Below the pieces are notes generated by a model. That model saw nothing but the letters and a program-made list of their open reading frames with translations, had not been told where the DNA came from and did no database searches. From Sialis fuliginosa (taxonomy: Eukaryota; Arthropoda; Insecta; Megaloptera; Sialidae), in assembly GCA_961205875.1 (NCBI GenBank), contig OY540809.1, positions 17,806,267-17,870,266 on the forward strand: DNA of 64,000 nt, given 5' to 3'. The position numbers and the translations under genes are program-made. Positions 12,501 to 24,837 of this stretch are shown piece after piece (the stretch's first letter is position 1; every line of letters starts with the position of its first letter).

Positions 12501-13400
12501 CAAGAATGAAATGAAATCGGTTCAGCTGTTTTCTAATTGTAATTTATATTTTGTTTCTATGATTATCAGTTGACAAAAAAATCTAATAAATTTATAAAAA
12601 CCCTACGTATTACATTTTCAATCTTTTAAATTTAAACCTATGGTCCATTTTGTAATACTTAACATTTTCAGTACAAACTAATTCATTTTATTATAAACTT
12701 GACCTTTACTTTACTTATGGATTTTATATTATTAATACTTTCAGTGACAAAATATAACACAATTTATGTTTAATTTCATATTTACTCGATTCGTGTAATT
12801 ATTAACTAAAATTGCATCGCTTCTAAATATAAATATGTAGGTACATGTTTTCAGTAAGCAAATATTGTTTAAAACATTATGTTCTGTATCAATTAATTAA
12901 TAGAAAATTACCATTTAATTAAATTTAATATAACACTGAAAGTATTAATTACATTAATTTTGTATTTTTTTATTAATAAATTGACAAAACATAAATCCAT
13001 ATAGATATATAATTCTCTGATCTTAAATTTATAATTGTTTTATAAATTTGCTTTTTAGAAATATTAGATAAACAATTCAAGAAATGATTGTATGTTGTTT
13101 TAAATAAAATATTGAATTTTTCAAATATATTTTTTTTAATTAATAAAAAATAAAATATAGTTATAAATAAGGTAAGTGTATAAATTTATTTTTCATTATA
13201 ATAAATTATGTACATTGTACATTATAATAATAAATGTCATATTCAATATTTAAAAATCATAAATATTTTATCGTAACAATCGAATAAAACAATATTTTTT
13301 AAAATTATTTTTAATATGATTTTAAACGTTTCGGAAGTATTCTACTTATTTTACAATATATTATGCGCGCGCATCTAAACGCTCGTCTTTTTCGGTTGCA
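6520..13400. other. 6.9-kb gene-free AT-rich stretch
   Basis: I find no coding exon, RNA gene or complete mobile element. It contains many AT microsatellite-like tracts (for example 8220-8260, 10020-10060 and 12280-12320) and scattered AATAAA motifs (such as 9604-9609) that could serve a very long Pur-alpha 3'UTR. A GC-richer patch lies at about 6720-6790. Short open frames here have no recognisable similarity and no codon structure. Confidence 0.6.
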
Positions 13401-13560
13401 CAAGCGTCCTTCTTCATCGGACAACGCAGCTTGCGCCATTTTGTCTCTGTCCATAACGTAGATCATCGTCTCTCTCCGCTATATTTCTGAAGTGAGACAG
13501 ATACAGTAAAAAATAAAGTATTTTGTGTTGTAACTTCACTTGTAAGTATAAATAATTTTT
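13360..13560 (+). promoter_or_regulatory. Candidate promoter / non-coding first exon of the zinc finger gene
   Basis: This patch is clearly GC-richer than its surroundings (GCGCGCGCATCTAAACGC, then ACAACGCAGCTTGCGCC). A good donor-like sequence, TTGTAAGTAT, begins near 13541. The first coding exon of the zinc finger gene is preceded by a strong acceptor (TTTTTTTTCATTCTAG ending at 14036), so a non-coding exon must lie upstream. This patch is the best nearby candidate, by position and composition only. Confidence 0.3.
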
Positions 13561-14062
13561 GTGAACCTTATTTTTAGTATACTTTATCATTTTTCGAGCC
13601 TTATAACAGCTCACATACACGTAAAAGTTAGAAATTTATAAAATTCCGGTATGGCATCCAGCTTCGTTTTAGAAACGAGACGACCAACGCGCATTTTCTT
13701 TGTTATTCGTGTCTTATTCTTTTAGCATGTCCGCCTTTTCGCATCTTTCTTTGTTCTACTTAAAAAGAAATAGATATTTGTAAAAGATGATAGGAGATTT
13801 GAATATAAAATAATATGAGATTAACCCGCGATACTTATTTGATTGCTGGCGTACTTATGTAATTTTTTTTAAAATGTTATTTTCTTAATCAAGGAAGGTT
13901 TAAACGACCCATATTTAACAATTTTCAAAATAATGACTTTGTTATTTATCAAAATGGATAATAAATCGACAATTGTTCCCATTAAATGTTATTACAGATA
14001 TTATTTTCATAGTGCCCATTTTTTTTTTCATTCTAGGTTAAAATAGATTATACTTAGCCATT

Positions 14063-17000
14063 ATGTTTGATCCAAATAACATGAGCCAACAACAGGCTCA
14101 GGCGCAAGCCCAACAAATTCAGTACCAACAACAGACTGAGCAAAAACAAGAAGTCAAACAAGGGAACAATCAGGATGGTCAACAAAAAACTGAGTTTCCT
14201 AGTTTTTGTTATACTAACGTTAACATGATACATAAGTTAACACCAAATACTCAAGCTCATACAGCTCCGAGCACGGTAAATATACATTATTCTGTACTTT
14301 CTATTATTGATACTTAACTTGCATTTAAAATTATTAAAAAATATATATTTTTTTAGGTGAATATGGCACAACTGGCTGAAGATAAATGCTATATAACGCA
14401 ACCATTTAGTTATAATTATGCTTTAGTTAATCAAATGCAGTTAGCGGCCACTCAAAATACCATTTCCAATATCACATTTAAATGTGATATTTGTGGTCTT
14501 ATGTTCGGACATTTAAGTTTACTTAATCACCATAAACGTATTCATAACACAGCCGGAGATCAGAGCGGTCAGCCACAGCAAATTACTGTCCAGGTTTGTT
14601 TATAATATAAAACATATTTAATTTAAAAATTACGTGTCTAGTATTACTTAATCAGTTTACAACCCTTGAAGACTGTTTCGGTGGACTAGCTAATACAATT
14701 ATTAATACTTTATTAAGTATATAATCAAATGAAATAATTATTAGGTTGCAACTGGACAACAACCACAAGCTACTCAGATTCAAATTGTGGCTACAGAACG
14801 AGTAAGATTTTCATGTGATGAATGTGGACTGGGTGTTGGTGGGCAAGCAGAATTAAAAGCTCACAAAGCCCAGATACACGGAGGTGCCAAGACTCTACGA
14901 ACGTGTGACGCTTGTGGTTTACAAGTACAAATAGATGCGTCGTTGGCAAAGGGTAAAAAGAAACAGCCTTTCCGATGTGATTCGTGTCAACAGCAACAGC
15001 AAGATCAGAACCAACAAGGCGTTCCTCAACCACCACAGGCACAAGCTGTCCAGGTTTGTGTAACAAATTTAATTTTTTTTCTCAACTGAAATAACGGGAA
15101 AAGTGGGAAATTTATGTAACATTTCGAATCTGCATACGTTCAGAAATGTTTAAACAATTTCCTGTTACTAAATTTTAATGAAAGCGCTCAGGTTTTTCAG
15201 AAAATTCTATTGTCAACAAATAATAATCAGTTCAATTATCGTGAAATCGGATTCTGACAATTTATTTTATTTATTTGTACGTCACCAATTTTGAATTATT
15301 TTTTGATAACCGGTTTAAAGTTCTCCAAATAATTTTTTATGATATTTTTATCTGTAGGAGGAATAAAAAAAGAAAGAAAGAAATTGTTATATAGTTTATT
15401 ATTTTTGATAAGTACAAATGAGTTACCTATAATTAAAGACGTCATTGTTATGAAAATTTTGTTAACTATTGCATCAATAAGTTTACACTCCATCAGATTA
15501 AATTACAAAAATCAACGCAAACTTTATTTTTTTCAATATGAAATGTAGTATATGTTTCAAACATGGACATGTGCAGCCATATATTTGAAATAGATATGTT
15601 ATTGGCTAATGTCTTTGATTCTAAGCGGCTAAAATATGAATTAATAATATGAAAATTATAAAAAAGATTCTTTATAAATTGAAAAACTTTGTTTATTTAA
15701 ATTTTTTTTTTAATTTTGACAACCCAGTAGCAACTTAAATCATTGATAAAATCATACAGTTAATTAACTGCTTACATTGTAAAACCTGGAAATGTCATGA
15801 AAAAAAAGTTTACATAAAAATTACATTAATTCATTAACTATAATCGAGTGATGCAATTTAATCATTATTAATTTTTACCTAAAGTTGTTACTGTTTACAG
15901 GTTGTATCACAAGACGGTGCACAAGCCGGTACAATATACGTAGTAGCGGCTGATGGTGGAGATGCTGCTGCAGTTAAATTTGAGCAAGTTGAAGCTCCAC
16001 AACAACAATCAGCTCCACAACAGCAACAGCAAAATAATCAAACAACATTAGGAACGCAGAATTCCATACCAATTGGTATTAAAGGTTAATAAGTTATATG
16101 TAAAAAATGTATTTAGTTCAATCTTTGTAATACATTTTTTAAAATATTAGCTTAAATAGTTTTATCGGCTGGGGTAATTTAAAAATTTCAATAATATAAA
16201 TTTTTACTGGGTAGTGGAGTAATATTAGCAAAAATTTCGTTGAATAAGAAACTGGTAAGACGTAGCAATTTTACTTCCTCGCCGTATCTGAAGGAATAGG
16301 GGAAGTTATGTGATCATTTTTCAAATACTTGATTTTTCCATTTCAAGTCACGATAAACGCTTTTTTTTCCGTCCCTGTCATAAACAATTGAACCTAGAAT
16401 AATGAAACTTGAGGTTTTAGTTGTGTTTGGCTAATAGACGGTCCCATTTAAAAATCATCAATTATGTAAGCGACATTTTTTACAAAATTGGGTTATGGTG
16501 GTTACGATACAAAGTTCTCTTCCCTACTAAAAAATTTGTTTAAACTTTGACTATCGTGTAATCGTATACGCTATTATTTTTTAAAGTATCGTAACCTCCA
16601 GATAAAGAATCATAACCACCAGACAAAGTATCGTAAGCACCGATATCTGCTTTATAAAATATCGTAACCGACTATGATATTGTATTGTAATTGCACTTAT
16701 GCTGCTATTTTCAAATATTATACCTGTTAATTGTGAATTCTATTATCGTTTGTTTATTTAATAAATCAACTATCAATTGGTAGTGCAATTTTGTACATAT
16801 TATATAAAAGGTACTTGTCTATTATATACCATGCATTTTGAAAAAACTAAAATCACTAGGAACACAAAATAACTAGAACTGTAGTAAGGCAAGTCTCATG
16901 TATTAAATAATATGATCAGTGCCAATGTGAATAAAGTTTCAAATTATCCATTAATTAGCTATTTAAAAATATGTATTGAAATTATTAGTACAAACTTTAT

Positions 17001-20000
17001 GCACGTTGGTGCTGATTTTATTTTATAATACATGACACTTGTCTATCTAAAGATCTACTGACTTTATGTTCCTAGTGATTTTTGTTTTTTTCAAACCGCA
17101 TGGTATATAATAGACAAGTACCATATAAAACATTGAAAAGGTGTTTAAGGTACAGTGTACTGAATAGAATAGAATAGAAAATACTGTATTTAGTAATATA
17201 ATTACATTACAGGAAGGTTGGAAGTATACAATAATTTGTGTTACATATATTCTGATACATTTTTTTTTGTTACTCAAAGTTTGAGGTACAGTGTACTGTA
17301 AAATATCTTAAACCTTCAATTAAAAATTTCTTATACACCTGTGACTGTTCTGCATTTATTATGCACATTAAAATGACCCATGATAAACATACTATTTAAA
17401 TCCGAAAACTGATTTCAATTAGTTTATGTAATTACCGGAATAATGTAAGTTGAAAATAAAATTCAAGCACGGTGGTGCCAGCGTTTTATATTCAGTAGAG
17501 CAAATTGAATTCTACAAAACATTCAAACATAACTTTGATGTATCTCTTATAGTTTACGGGTTAAATAGTCCGCGTGCTTGTTTTTGTTTTTTAACTTGCG
17601 TAACTAACTTATTCTCTGCTCAGCTTTTCTGAGTGATAACGTGATTGTATGTACCCTATAGCACTTCTGAGATTTCAAAGAACATGTTGGTGCATGTTTT
17701 ATTAAAGTTGGTCCAGTAGTTATGTTAATAATTATTTTATATACATATTAGTATAAATCCGACTCACCAATGTGATACAAAAGTCGTAAGAAGTGCTTTA
17801 TTTGACAAATTCACTCTAGCCTACGTTTTTGCCTAATCTTTTTTCTGAAAAAGTAAAAAAAATGGCTTCCAAAGGTAAGCCAATGTAAAAATTTTGATTT
17901 TTGTATTCCCTATGATGCATAGAACAAGTTAATAAATAAAAATTCCTTATTCAAAGAAATTTTCAGTATTATTCTCCACTATGTGGTAATTATTATAATA
18001 TTGATTACAATAATTAATTTTGCATATTAACTTAGGAGCGTATGTTTACAGGAAGCACCGCAAACCAACAACAGCAAGCGGGGCACCATCCTGTAAAACG
18101 ACGAGGAATAGCAAGTGTGACAAAGTGCAACAAATGCAACGGATCTGGTATAATATTCATAGGCGGCGGAAGGAACAACCGTAACGACGACAAAGACAAA
18201 CCATATCACTGTAACATATGCAACGGTTCGTTCAGTCGTTATTCCAGTTTGTGGTCGCACAAAAGACTTCACACTGGTGAAAAAAATTTCAAATGCAATA
18301 TCTGCGGTTTGGCGTTTGCTAAAGCCGCGTATCTGAAGAACCACTCGAGAATACACACGGGGGAGAAACCATATAGGTGTAATGTGTGCGGAATGCAGTT
18401 CTCTCAGAGTCCGCATCTGAAGAATCACGAGAGGATACACAGTGGTGAGAGGCCATACATCTGTGAGGTGTGCGACAAGTCCTTCGCACGACACTCAACG
18501 CTGTGGAACCATCGCCGTATTCACACCGGCGAGAAACCCTATCGGTAAGCTAACAACTAGTTATTTTGTTAAATGTTATTTCTAGAAAAAAAAGCAATAT
18601 TCAAAGCTCTGTAATTAATTGTTGTGCGATTGTTGAAAAAAATAACAATCAAATTATTCAAATAATTTGGAACTCCACAATTTAATGAAACATTTAAATG
18701 ATTTATTCGAAAAATACATATTTTCTTAGAGCCATGCCTCACTAAGACGTCATGGCATCTGTACCAACAGCCGCACCAAACAAAACTATACAGAATGCAT
18801 GTAATCTCATGAAAGGTACCTGACTAGGCTGCCACTTGGTGGCGCGGCCAACTTGGAAACGCTATAAATTGATGCCTAGCCGAACAACATGTACCGTTCT
18901 ATTTGGTCGCGACGTCAATTTGTCATATATGCGTGTGCATCACATTTGACATTTAAGACACCAAAAGATTTATTGTGAAAATTGAAAATAGACCATCGAT
19001 TTGGAATAGTTCCTCAGAAAAAATAGGTTAATTTTGTATTGTTCTTAGAAATGTACCCACAATTTATTTTTATTTTGTAACTTACCGACATAAGTACAAT
19101 TTTTGCGCGTCCTAACAACTCTGTCGTCTCCTTTGGCTTCTCTTTTTTACAGTACACAGATGTCAAGAGAAGCCATGACCTCCCAACTGGCATCACTATC
19201 ATGGCTGTTAAAGTCTGTAAATTTCAACATTTCATTGTATTATTTTATGAATGAAAAATTTTATATGACAAATTTTAATGAAATTGTCATGTATAGATCA
19301 GGAAAACCGCATTTTAACCCTTCAAGCTGAATAATTTTACACTTAGGTTGTGACATTATAAAAATCAAAAGAAATATTTGAATTCATTAATTTATTGATG
19401 ATTATTTTAAATTGCAAACTTTAACCAAAATTTACTGAATTTAAGATACTTGACAATTTGACCACTTTGTAAAGTTGGCCGTACTTCATTAGTGAAATAC
19501 TTTTCAGAAAAATAAAAAAATCAAGCACTTGGACTTAAAAAAAAAATTTTTTCAACGAAATTAATATTAATATAATATATGTTTTATTACAGATGTGACA
19601 TTTGTGGATCGTGCTTCAATCAAGCAACACATCTAAAGAACCACTCGAAAGTTCACACAGGAGAAAAACCATTTAAATGTGATATTTGTTCCGTTAGCTT
19701 TTCAGATCGGTGAGTAATCTTTCTAACTACAGTAAATTCTCAACTTAATTCACTTTGGAATGTACCTTAACTCGTTAACGCCCAGCGTCCTGTATATAAG
19801 ACTGTAAGCTTTTTATGTTCGCCTTTGTTTTAGGAAATATGAACAAAAGCGAGCATAAAACTTACTGTCCTATATATAGGACGCTGGGCGTTAATGAGTT
19901 AATACTATATTGTTAATATTGTAGTAGTAACAACAATTATTAATTAATATGCGTTTTTTACAGTTTTGCCTTGAAACGACATCGTAACATTCACGAAAAG

Positions 20001-20129
20001 TATGGCCGGACGAAAGCAAACAGTGGTAACAATACAGGCGTAGTATCAGACCAACAGCAGCAACAACAACAAGCCGTGCAACAAGAAATGGTGCAACAAC
20101 AAACTGATATGGGCGGCCTTCAAATGTAA
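14063..20129 (+). CDS. C2H2 zinc finger protein, Gln-rich, eight fingers
   Basis: Probable nuclear DNA-binding transcription factor. Exons 14063-14275, 14357-14593, 14745-15053, 15901-16084, 18052-18544, 19593-19709 and 19964-20129 join with consistent phases into 572 residues. The start is the first ATG after a 5'UTR acceptor at 14036. Residues 1-60 are Gln-rich. Finger 1 is at 112-134 (Cys114, Cys117, His130, His134) and finger 2 at 172-195 (Cys174, Cys177, His190, His195). A CxxC pair at 204/207 and another at 228/231 could form a separate zinc site. Residues 254-330 are again rich in Gln. Six tandem fingers follow with 28-residue spacing, starting at 366, 394, 422, 450, 478 and 506, joined by TGEKP-type linkers. 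The tail is Gln-rich and ends GGLQM. I cannot name an orthologue. The donor after 16084 (GTTAAT) is weak. Confidence 0.9.
16330..16480 (+). repeat. Decayed R1-family fragment in zinc finger intron
   Basis: The order of motifs matches family R1: TTTCAAGTCACGATAAACGC, CCGTCCCTGTCATAAACAA, then AATAATGAAACTTG and GACGGTCCCATTTAAAAATC. It is more diverged than the other copies and lacks the (GTCT)n tract. Confidence 0.5.
16583..16645 (+). repeat. Three tandem 21-bp units
   Basis: The unit AAAGTATCGTAACCTCCAGAT occurs three times in succession with 3-4 changes per unit. An inverted partial copy (GGTGGTTACGATACAAAG) lies just upstream at about 16496. It lies in intron 4 of the zinc finger gene. 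Confidence 0.6.
16798..17132. repeat. Foldback MITE in zinc finger intron 4
   Basis: The left arm (from 16798) and right arm (to 17132) are inverted copies over about 150 bp each. The outermost part is GGTACTTGTCTATTATATAC with CATGC, and ATCACTAGGAACA and CATGTATTA recur further in. Only about 30 bp separate the arms, so the RNA would form one long hairpin. There is no coding capacity. It belongs to no family I can name. Confidence 0.75.
19771..19898. mobile_element. piggyBac-type MITE, 128 bp, TTAA-flanked
   Basis: TTAA flanks both ends (19767-19770 and 19899-19902). The left end CTCGTTAACGCCCAGCGTCC and the right end (inverse CTCATTAACGCCCAGCGTCC) differ at one base. The sequence is close to palindromic throughout, including a TATATATAGGAC motif. 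An exact TTAA target duplication is the hallmark of piggyBac elements. The copy sits in the 254-bp intron between zinc finger exons 6 and 7, so it fills half of that intron. Confidence 0.75.
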
Positions 20130-20306
20130 AAAAAATTATTGATTTTTCTACTGTTCTCTTTTAAAATTCGGTTATATTACTTGTTTACTATAAAATTTTG
20201 ATAGAGCTCTTCATAAATGTCGTTGGGTCAGATCGACCAAATGTTTCCACTGCTAGGTTAATCAACATTTGTGCAATTTAGCATTAATTAAATATATTTG
20301 ATCTAA

Positions 20307-20312
20307 AATAAA
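20307..20312 (+). terminator. Candidate polyadenylation signal of zinc finger gene
   Basis: AATAAA lies 178 bp after the stop codon at 20127-20129 and is followed within 30 bp by a GTGCTC-containing stretch. No closer canonical signal was seen. Confidence 0.45.
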
Positions 20313-20319
20313 TGCAGTC

Positions 20320-21064
20320 ATTCACAAATGTGCTCTATTATTGATAAATGTTCTAAATATTAATTTTATTTTATTAGTTATTAATACAATCTTATTTCAA
20401 CAGTATATTATAATACATGGATCCCCGACAACATCCAATGGTATCAAGAGACTCGCTGTTGCTTTTCGAAACGCCTGCTTGTTGCTGAAAAAATATACAA
20501 CTTTACAGGCAGACCTTGAATTTACACTTTCATAAGTACTACTACATAGTAAGTAGTGTTTTTCTCATCAATATTTGTAAATATATATTAAAGTTAATCC
20601 AAACAGTCAGATTCTGTATTTAAAAATGGAATACATTAAAATATGTTTTGCTAATATACATATTTTTTCAATTTTTCGTGCTGAATAACTGTCCATTAAA
20701 TAGCTTCTTACAACGGAGGTAATTTCAGCTAACTCGACCAGAATCCACTTCCCGTAAGATTTGTGTGGGGTCTTTTTATTAATGTATGATTTAATGTAAA
20801 TGGTCGCTCATTTAATTCGATTAAGAAATGTTAATACATTGAAATAACAAAGAAGCTGGTTGATGGTGTGTGCGAAGTGCACGATGCACACAAAAAGGTG
20901 TCTAACATTTGATATTATTTACAATTTATTAAATATTGTTGTAAAATTTCTTTATCCAATTACTTTGTGAAAAAACAAGTTGGCTATTATTTTTTTTTAA
21001 CTTTTCTAAGAAATGATATTGAACTATTATTGGAATTAAATGTTTTTAATAAAAGAAATAAAAG
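20320..21064. other. Gene-free stretch
   Basis: No exon, RNA gene or bounded element was recognised. A 64-codon open frame at 20341-20535 shows no protein-like signal. Confidence 0.5.
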
Positions 21065-21072
21065 TATTTAAG

Positions 21073-21385
21073 CAGTGGTGAGCTATAAAATTTTTAACAA
21101 ACGGTTCGCTCATAATTAGATTAAAAAATATATAATAATAAAATTAAAATACCCCTGAGTGATATTACATAAATTTAAAAAATGCTATCGCGCAACAGGT
21201 TATTCTAAACTTAATCGTCATTGCTTGATAGGCATGACTTCGTCGCTTTACAAATATATGTAATGAAAAAAAATTTTAGATACTATATTTTTTTTTTTAG
21301 AAAATAGTTACCAAGAACTAGGGACTCACAAATTATAGAATAATTTAACAAAGGGCTCGTGTGGGCCCCCTACAGCTCACCACTG
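21073..21385. mobile_element. hAT-type MITE, 313 bp
   Basis: The termini are CAGTGGTGAGCT (21073) and its inverse AGCTCACCACTG (ending 21385). CAGTGGTG is a common hAT end. The flanking octamers TATTTAAG (21065-21072) and TATGTAAA (21386-21393) match at 6 of 8 positions, consistent with an aged 8-bp duplication. A second inverted motif (TTTAACAAACGG against AACAAAGGGCTCG inverted) supports the pairing. No coding sequence. Confidence 0.65.
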
Positions 21386-22504
21386 TATGTAAATACCTAC
21401 AAAATACATTCGTGAAATTTGATTTTATTTTCTTAAAAAATTATGCAATATTCAAACAGCTATAACTTGTAAAAATAATCGCAATAACATTTTTCGAAAA
21501 GGAATTTAAAGCTTTAAATCTCTACTTTAAGATTAATTAAAAAATATTTATTTTAATTAACATGATAAGAGTTGCTCTGAAAATTTAATTTTTTTATAAC
21601 TTTGGCAGCATATGCCGAGTTAAAAAAAACTGCAGCTAAATTCGAAAGCTTGGAGCCTTCTCAGTTCAAAATGATTTTTTTATTTTTTTTATCAAGTTTT
21701 TAGCTTAAATGAAGAATTTTGAAGCTTAAAATGTCAACTTTTCAATTCATTGATTGTTTTTTAACTCTTTTTGAAAAGACACCAATAATTCATCGCATAC
21801 ACGGGCCTGAGTATCGACAACTTGAACAATTGTCATTAAACGATTATTATTTCGAATGAATTGAAATAATGGTAAAGAATTTGACTGTAGTTTATATTTT
21901 AATACTTTACATGAGTTTAGTATAAAACCATGACATAATTTAAACTTTAAATGAATAATATTCGAGACCTGTCTGTATTTTTTCTTTTTATATTAATATT
22001 TAAAGTTTGTTTTTCACCTTTTTTAAATATATGAATACATACATTATAATCATACATTTTTCTCTCAATTTTTATATAAAGTATAAGGAAATGTAAACTT
22101 AAATAAGATTTAGATTTTAGTATTTGTTTGTAATTTAGGATGTCAGAATAACAATGACACAGTTTATTTATGAAGTATTTGTTTATGTATTGATACATAT
22201 CAAACACTTTAAAAGTCAAAACCGTTGGGGATCTATGAAAATAAATTCAGTTTTTAATATATCAGTACCTTTATAATGTAATTTTATTTCTAGATGACTG
22301 GTGTATAATCGAGGGAACAAATTACATAACCAAAAGATTTTATTTTAATAATTAATTTTATAGTTGATTCAATTTCATAAAAGACATTGATAAAATTATA
22401 TTAATATATACGTAGGATTTTTTTACATTTTATGAATAGCGTGGTTTTGTTTGAATGATTTTTCATTTTGGAAAAGCTAACTTTTGGTATTATTCATAAA
22501 TACA
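21386..22504. other. Gene-free AT-rich stretch
   Basis: Nothing coding or structured was recognised. The 90-codon reverse-strand open frame at 21947-22219 is AT-driven and has no recognisable similarity. Confidence 0.5.
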
Positions 22505-23069
22505 TTGGTACCTCCCGATAACGAACGCTCGGAGCCCCTCTAGAGGAAACGAAGCGCGTTCCCCGCAACCCCCACTTCTGCGCCAAGTAAGTGGAAGCCA
22601 CTCGTAAATAATAAGAGAGCAAATATTCGAATACTTGTGTCTGTCTTATGAACACATTGCGCTTATGTTTATGCGCGTGAACAGGTTGGATAATGTACTT
22701 TGAACATATGTTTAACAAAGTTGAACAGGGGCACCATGATTTCTTTCTCTTTGTACTGACAGTTAGCATTTTCCGCTACCTCACTTACTTTATGTTATAT
22801 CTCTAGGTTCCTGTAACGATCCATCGACATTCGCACAGAATTTTCTGTTTCTTAAAATTTCTTATGCAATTAAAAAACAAAAAATAATTTTAAAAAACGT
22901 TTCCTATAACATAAGTACATATGCGTATCTATTTATCAAAACTGATGGCCGTCATTACGATTCAACATTCTGCACATACTATTCACATATGTTGAAGAGT
23001 AGGATATCACTCTCGCGTTCGTAGTATAGGGTTCTCGGCTCCTGAGCCGTTCGTTATCGGGAGGTCCAA
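22505..23069. mobile_element. Terminal-inverted-repeat element, family CCTCCCGATAACG
   Basis: The left end contains ACCTCCCGATAACGAACG (from 22509) and the right end is its exact inverse (ending 23065). A GC-rich segment, GCTCGGAGCC on the left and GCTCAGGAGCCGAG on the right, extends the inverted repeats to about 45 bp. No target duplication is clear. The interior is markedly GC-richer near the ends than the host DNA. A 91-codon reverse-strand open frame inside has no recognisable domain. Confidence 0.65.
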
Positions 23070-24837
23070 GTGTACGGGTATTTCCCACTTTACTTCACTT
23101 TACTGGTAATGTGAAAAACAATGGTTGAGTCATGACTACTGCACACTGACGTGTGAAATCATTATGTGCAGGGAAAATCATAAAACACTAAATACCTTTA
23201 CCGTTTTAATGAATTTTGTTTTTGTATATTTTTCTTGGACTTTGAAGTTCAGAAAAAATTGTATCAACTATAATAAAAAGTGCCTCGTTGTATAAATATT
23301 GTTTGTTTGTTTTTTTTTTGCTAAATAAATTGTAATAATACTTTGGATAAATTTATATTGTTAATGTTTCTTAATTGTGCAATATTCGAATTTATTTTAA
23401 TTGTAGTTGTACATTTTTCCCTCGATTTTCATAAATATTTTCATAGCTTATTGGATTTAGAAAATTGTAAAGTGGTGTAACATATAGTTGAAAATGTAGC
23501 TGCTATTTAAAAATGACACGACGTAGGCCAAAATCAAATACCATATAATTTAAAGCTGATATTCAAATTTTTTATACAAATGTTATAATTACAGAAAACA
23601 GTTACATTATTTTTTTTATTCCTATTTACATTTGGCCTGTCTTGTATATTAGTAAATTTTATATAGCAGATGTATATACTTTTTTATAATTGTCATTATA
23701 TAACGGAAGATATTTAATTGTAAAATTATTTTAAACAATTAACAACAATCGTTTTACAAATAAATATCTTAATGTATAGATTCTTTACTTTTTGTATAAA
23801 AAGAATATTTGAATGAATGCTGTTCAGAATTATATAATTTTATTTTTATTTGCAAATTAAGTTTTAACATTTTATTTCTCGATATTCGTTATAATAAAGA
23901 AATTTGATAAACTCTGTTATCTAACAAGCACTTTGAACAGGGTATCAAACAGATATGACAGCAACCCCAAGCATGCAATTTTACTGGATCCACAATAAAG
24001 TCTACTAAATTAGTCGAAAAATACTTCATGATTAAAGATATTTATACTTTTATGTATTATAGCTATTATTTTTTTGTGACATTTTTTCTGAGAAGTAGTT
24101 CTTCATTGCACTCCGGTATTTGAGATTATAAGCTGATAAATAAATTTGAATAATAGGGGAATTTGAAGAAAATAACTACGATCTGTTTACCCACTCTTTG
24201 TGACATTCTTAGTCCTTTCAAATGTATACAATGCATGTGTATGTGGTATTCAAAAATCCATTCATGTTTTCAATATAATTAGTTTCTAAAGTTCCAAACA
24301 AATACATAGAGTATATGACATAATTAATACCTAGTTCAATGTGCTTGTTAGCTAACAGATTTTGTTCAATTTCTTTATAATACTGGAATAACCTGTATTG
24401 AAATAAAGTGTAATTGGTGAATTATAGAAAATAATAATAATTTATGCTTCCATAATTTACTTAAAGTATGTTATAAGAGTTTTGTTTTAGTTTTTAGTTT
24501 ATTGTAAAATAAATAAACTAAATTTTTATCTTTTAAACTGTATTTTTATCTCTTATGAAACTGTATGAAAAAATTAAAATCAAGTTTGAAAAATTTGAAA
24601 TTATAAAAGATTTTAAAATCTTGAACTCAATAGTGATGGTCATAAATTTGCCAGAAACCATTTACTTTTAAAATGTTGCTTACCGCATGTGTGTATAACT
24701 AAAATTTTCCTGATAAACACGTTTTTGTTGTACAATTTGGAAACATTTGTTTCTCCCCTAAAGGTAAGACTAACATCCTAATATGCACCATATATCAATT
24801 TAAAAAAGCCATAAGCAGAGTATAAACATTACCATTA
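23070..24837. other. Gene-free AT-rich stretch
   Basis: No coding exon, RNA gene or bounded element was recognised in this 1.8-kb stretch. Confidence 0.5.

Noticed and set aside
14791..15066. 91-codon reverse-strand open frame
   Set aside because: Antisense shadow of zinc finger exon 3.
18027..18494. 155-codon reverse-strand open frame
   Set aside because: It is antisense to the zinc finger array exon; the repetitive codons of the real exon keep the opposite strand open.
18828..18846. CTCF-like CCACTTGGTGGCGCG in a zinc finger intron
   Set aside because: Two mismatches, including a position in the core; not better than chance in a 64-kb window. A similar case is at 48411-48426.
22494..22769. 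91-codon reverse-strand open frame inside an inverted-repeat element
   Set aside because: It runs through the terminal repeat and shows no transposase motif.
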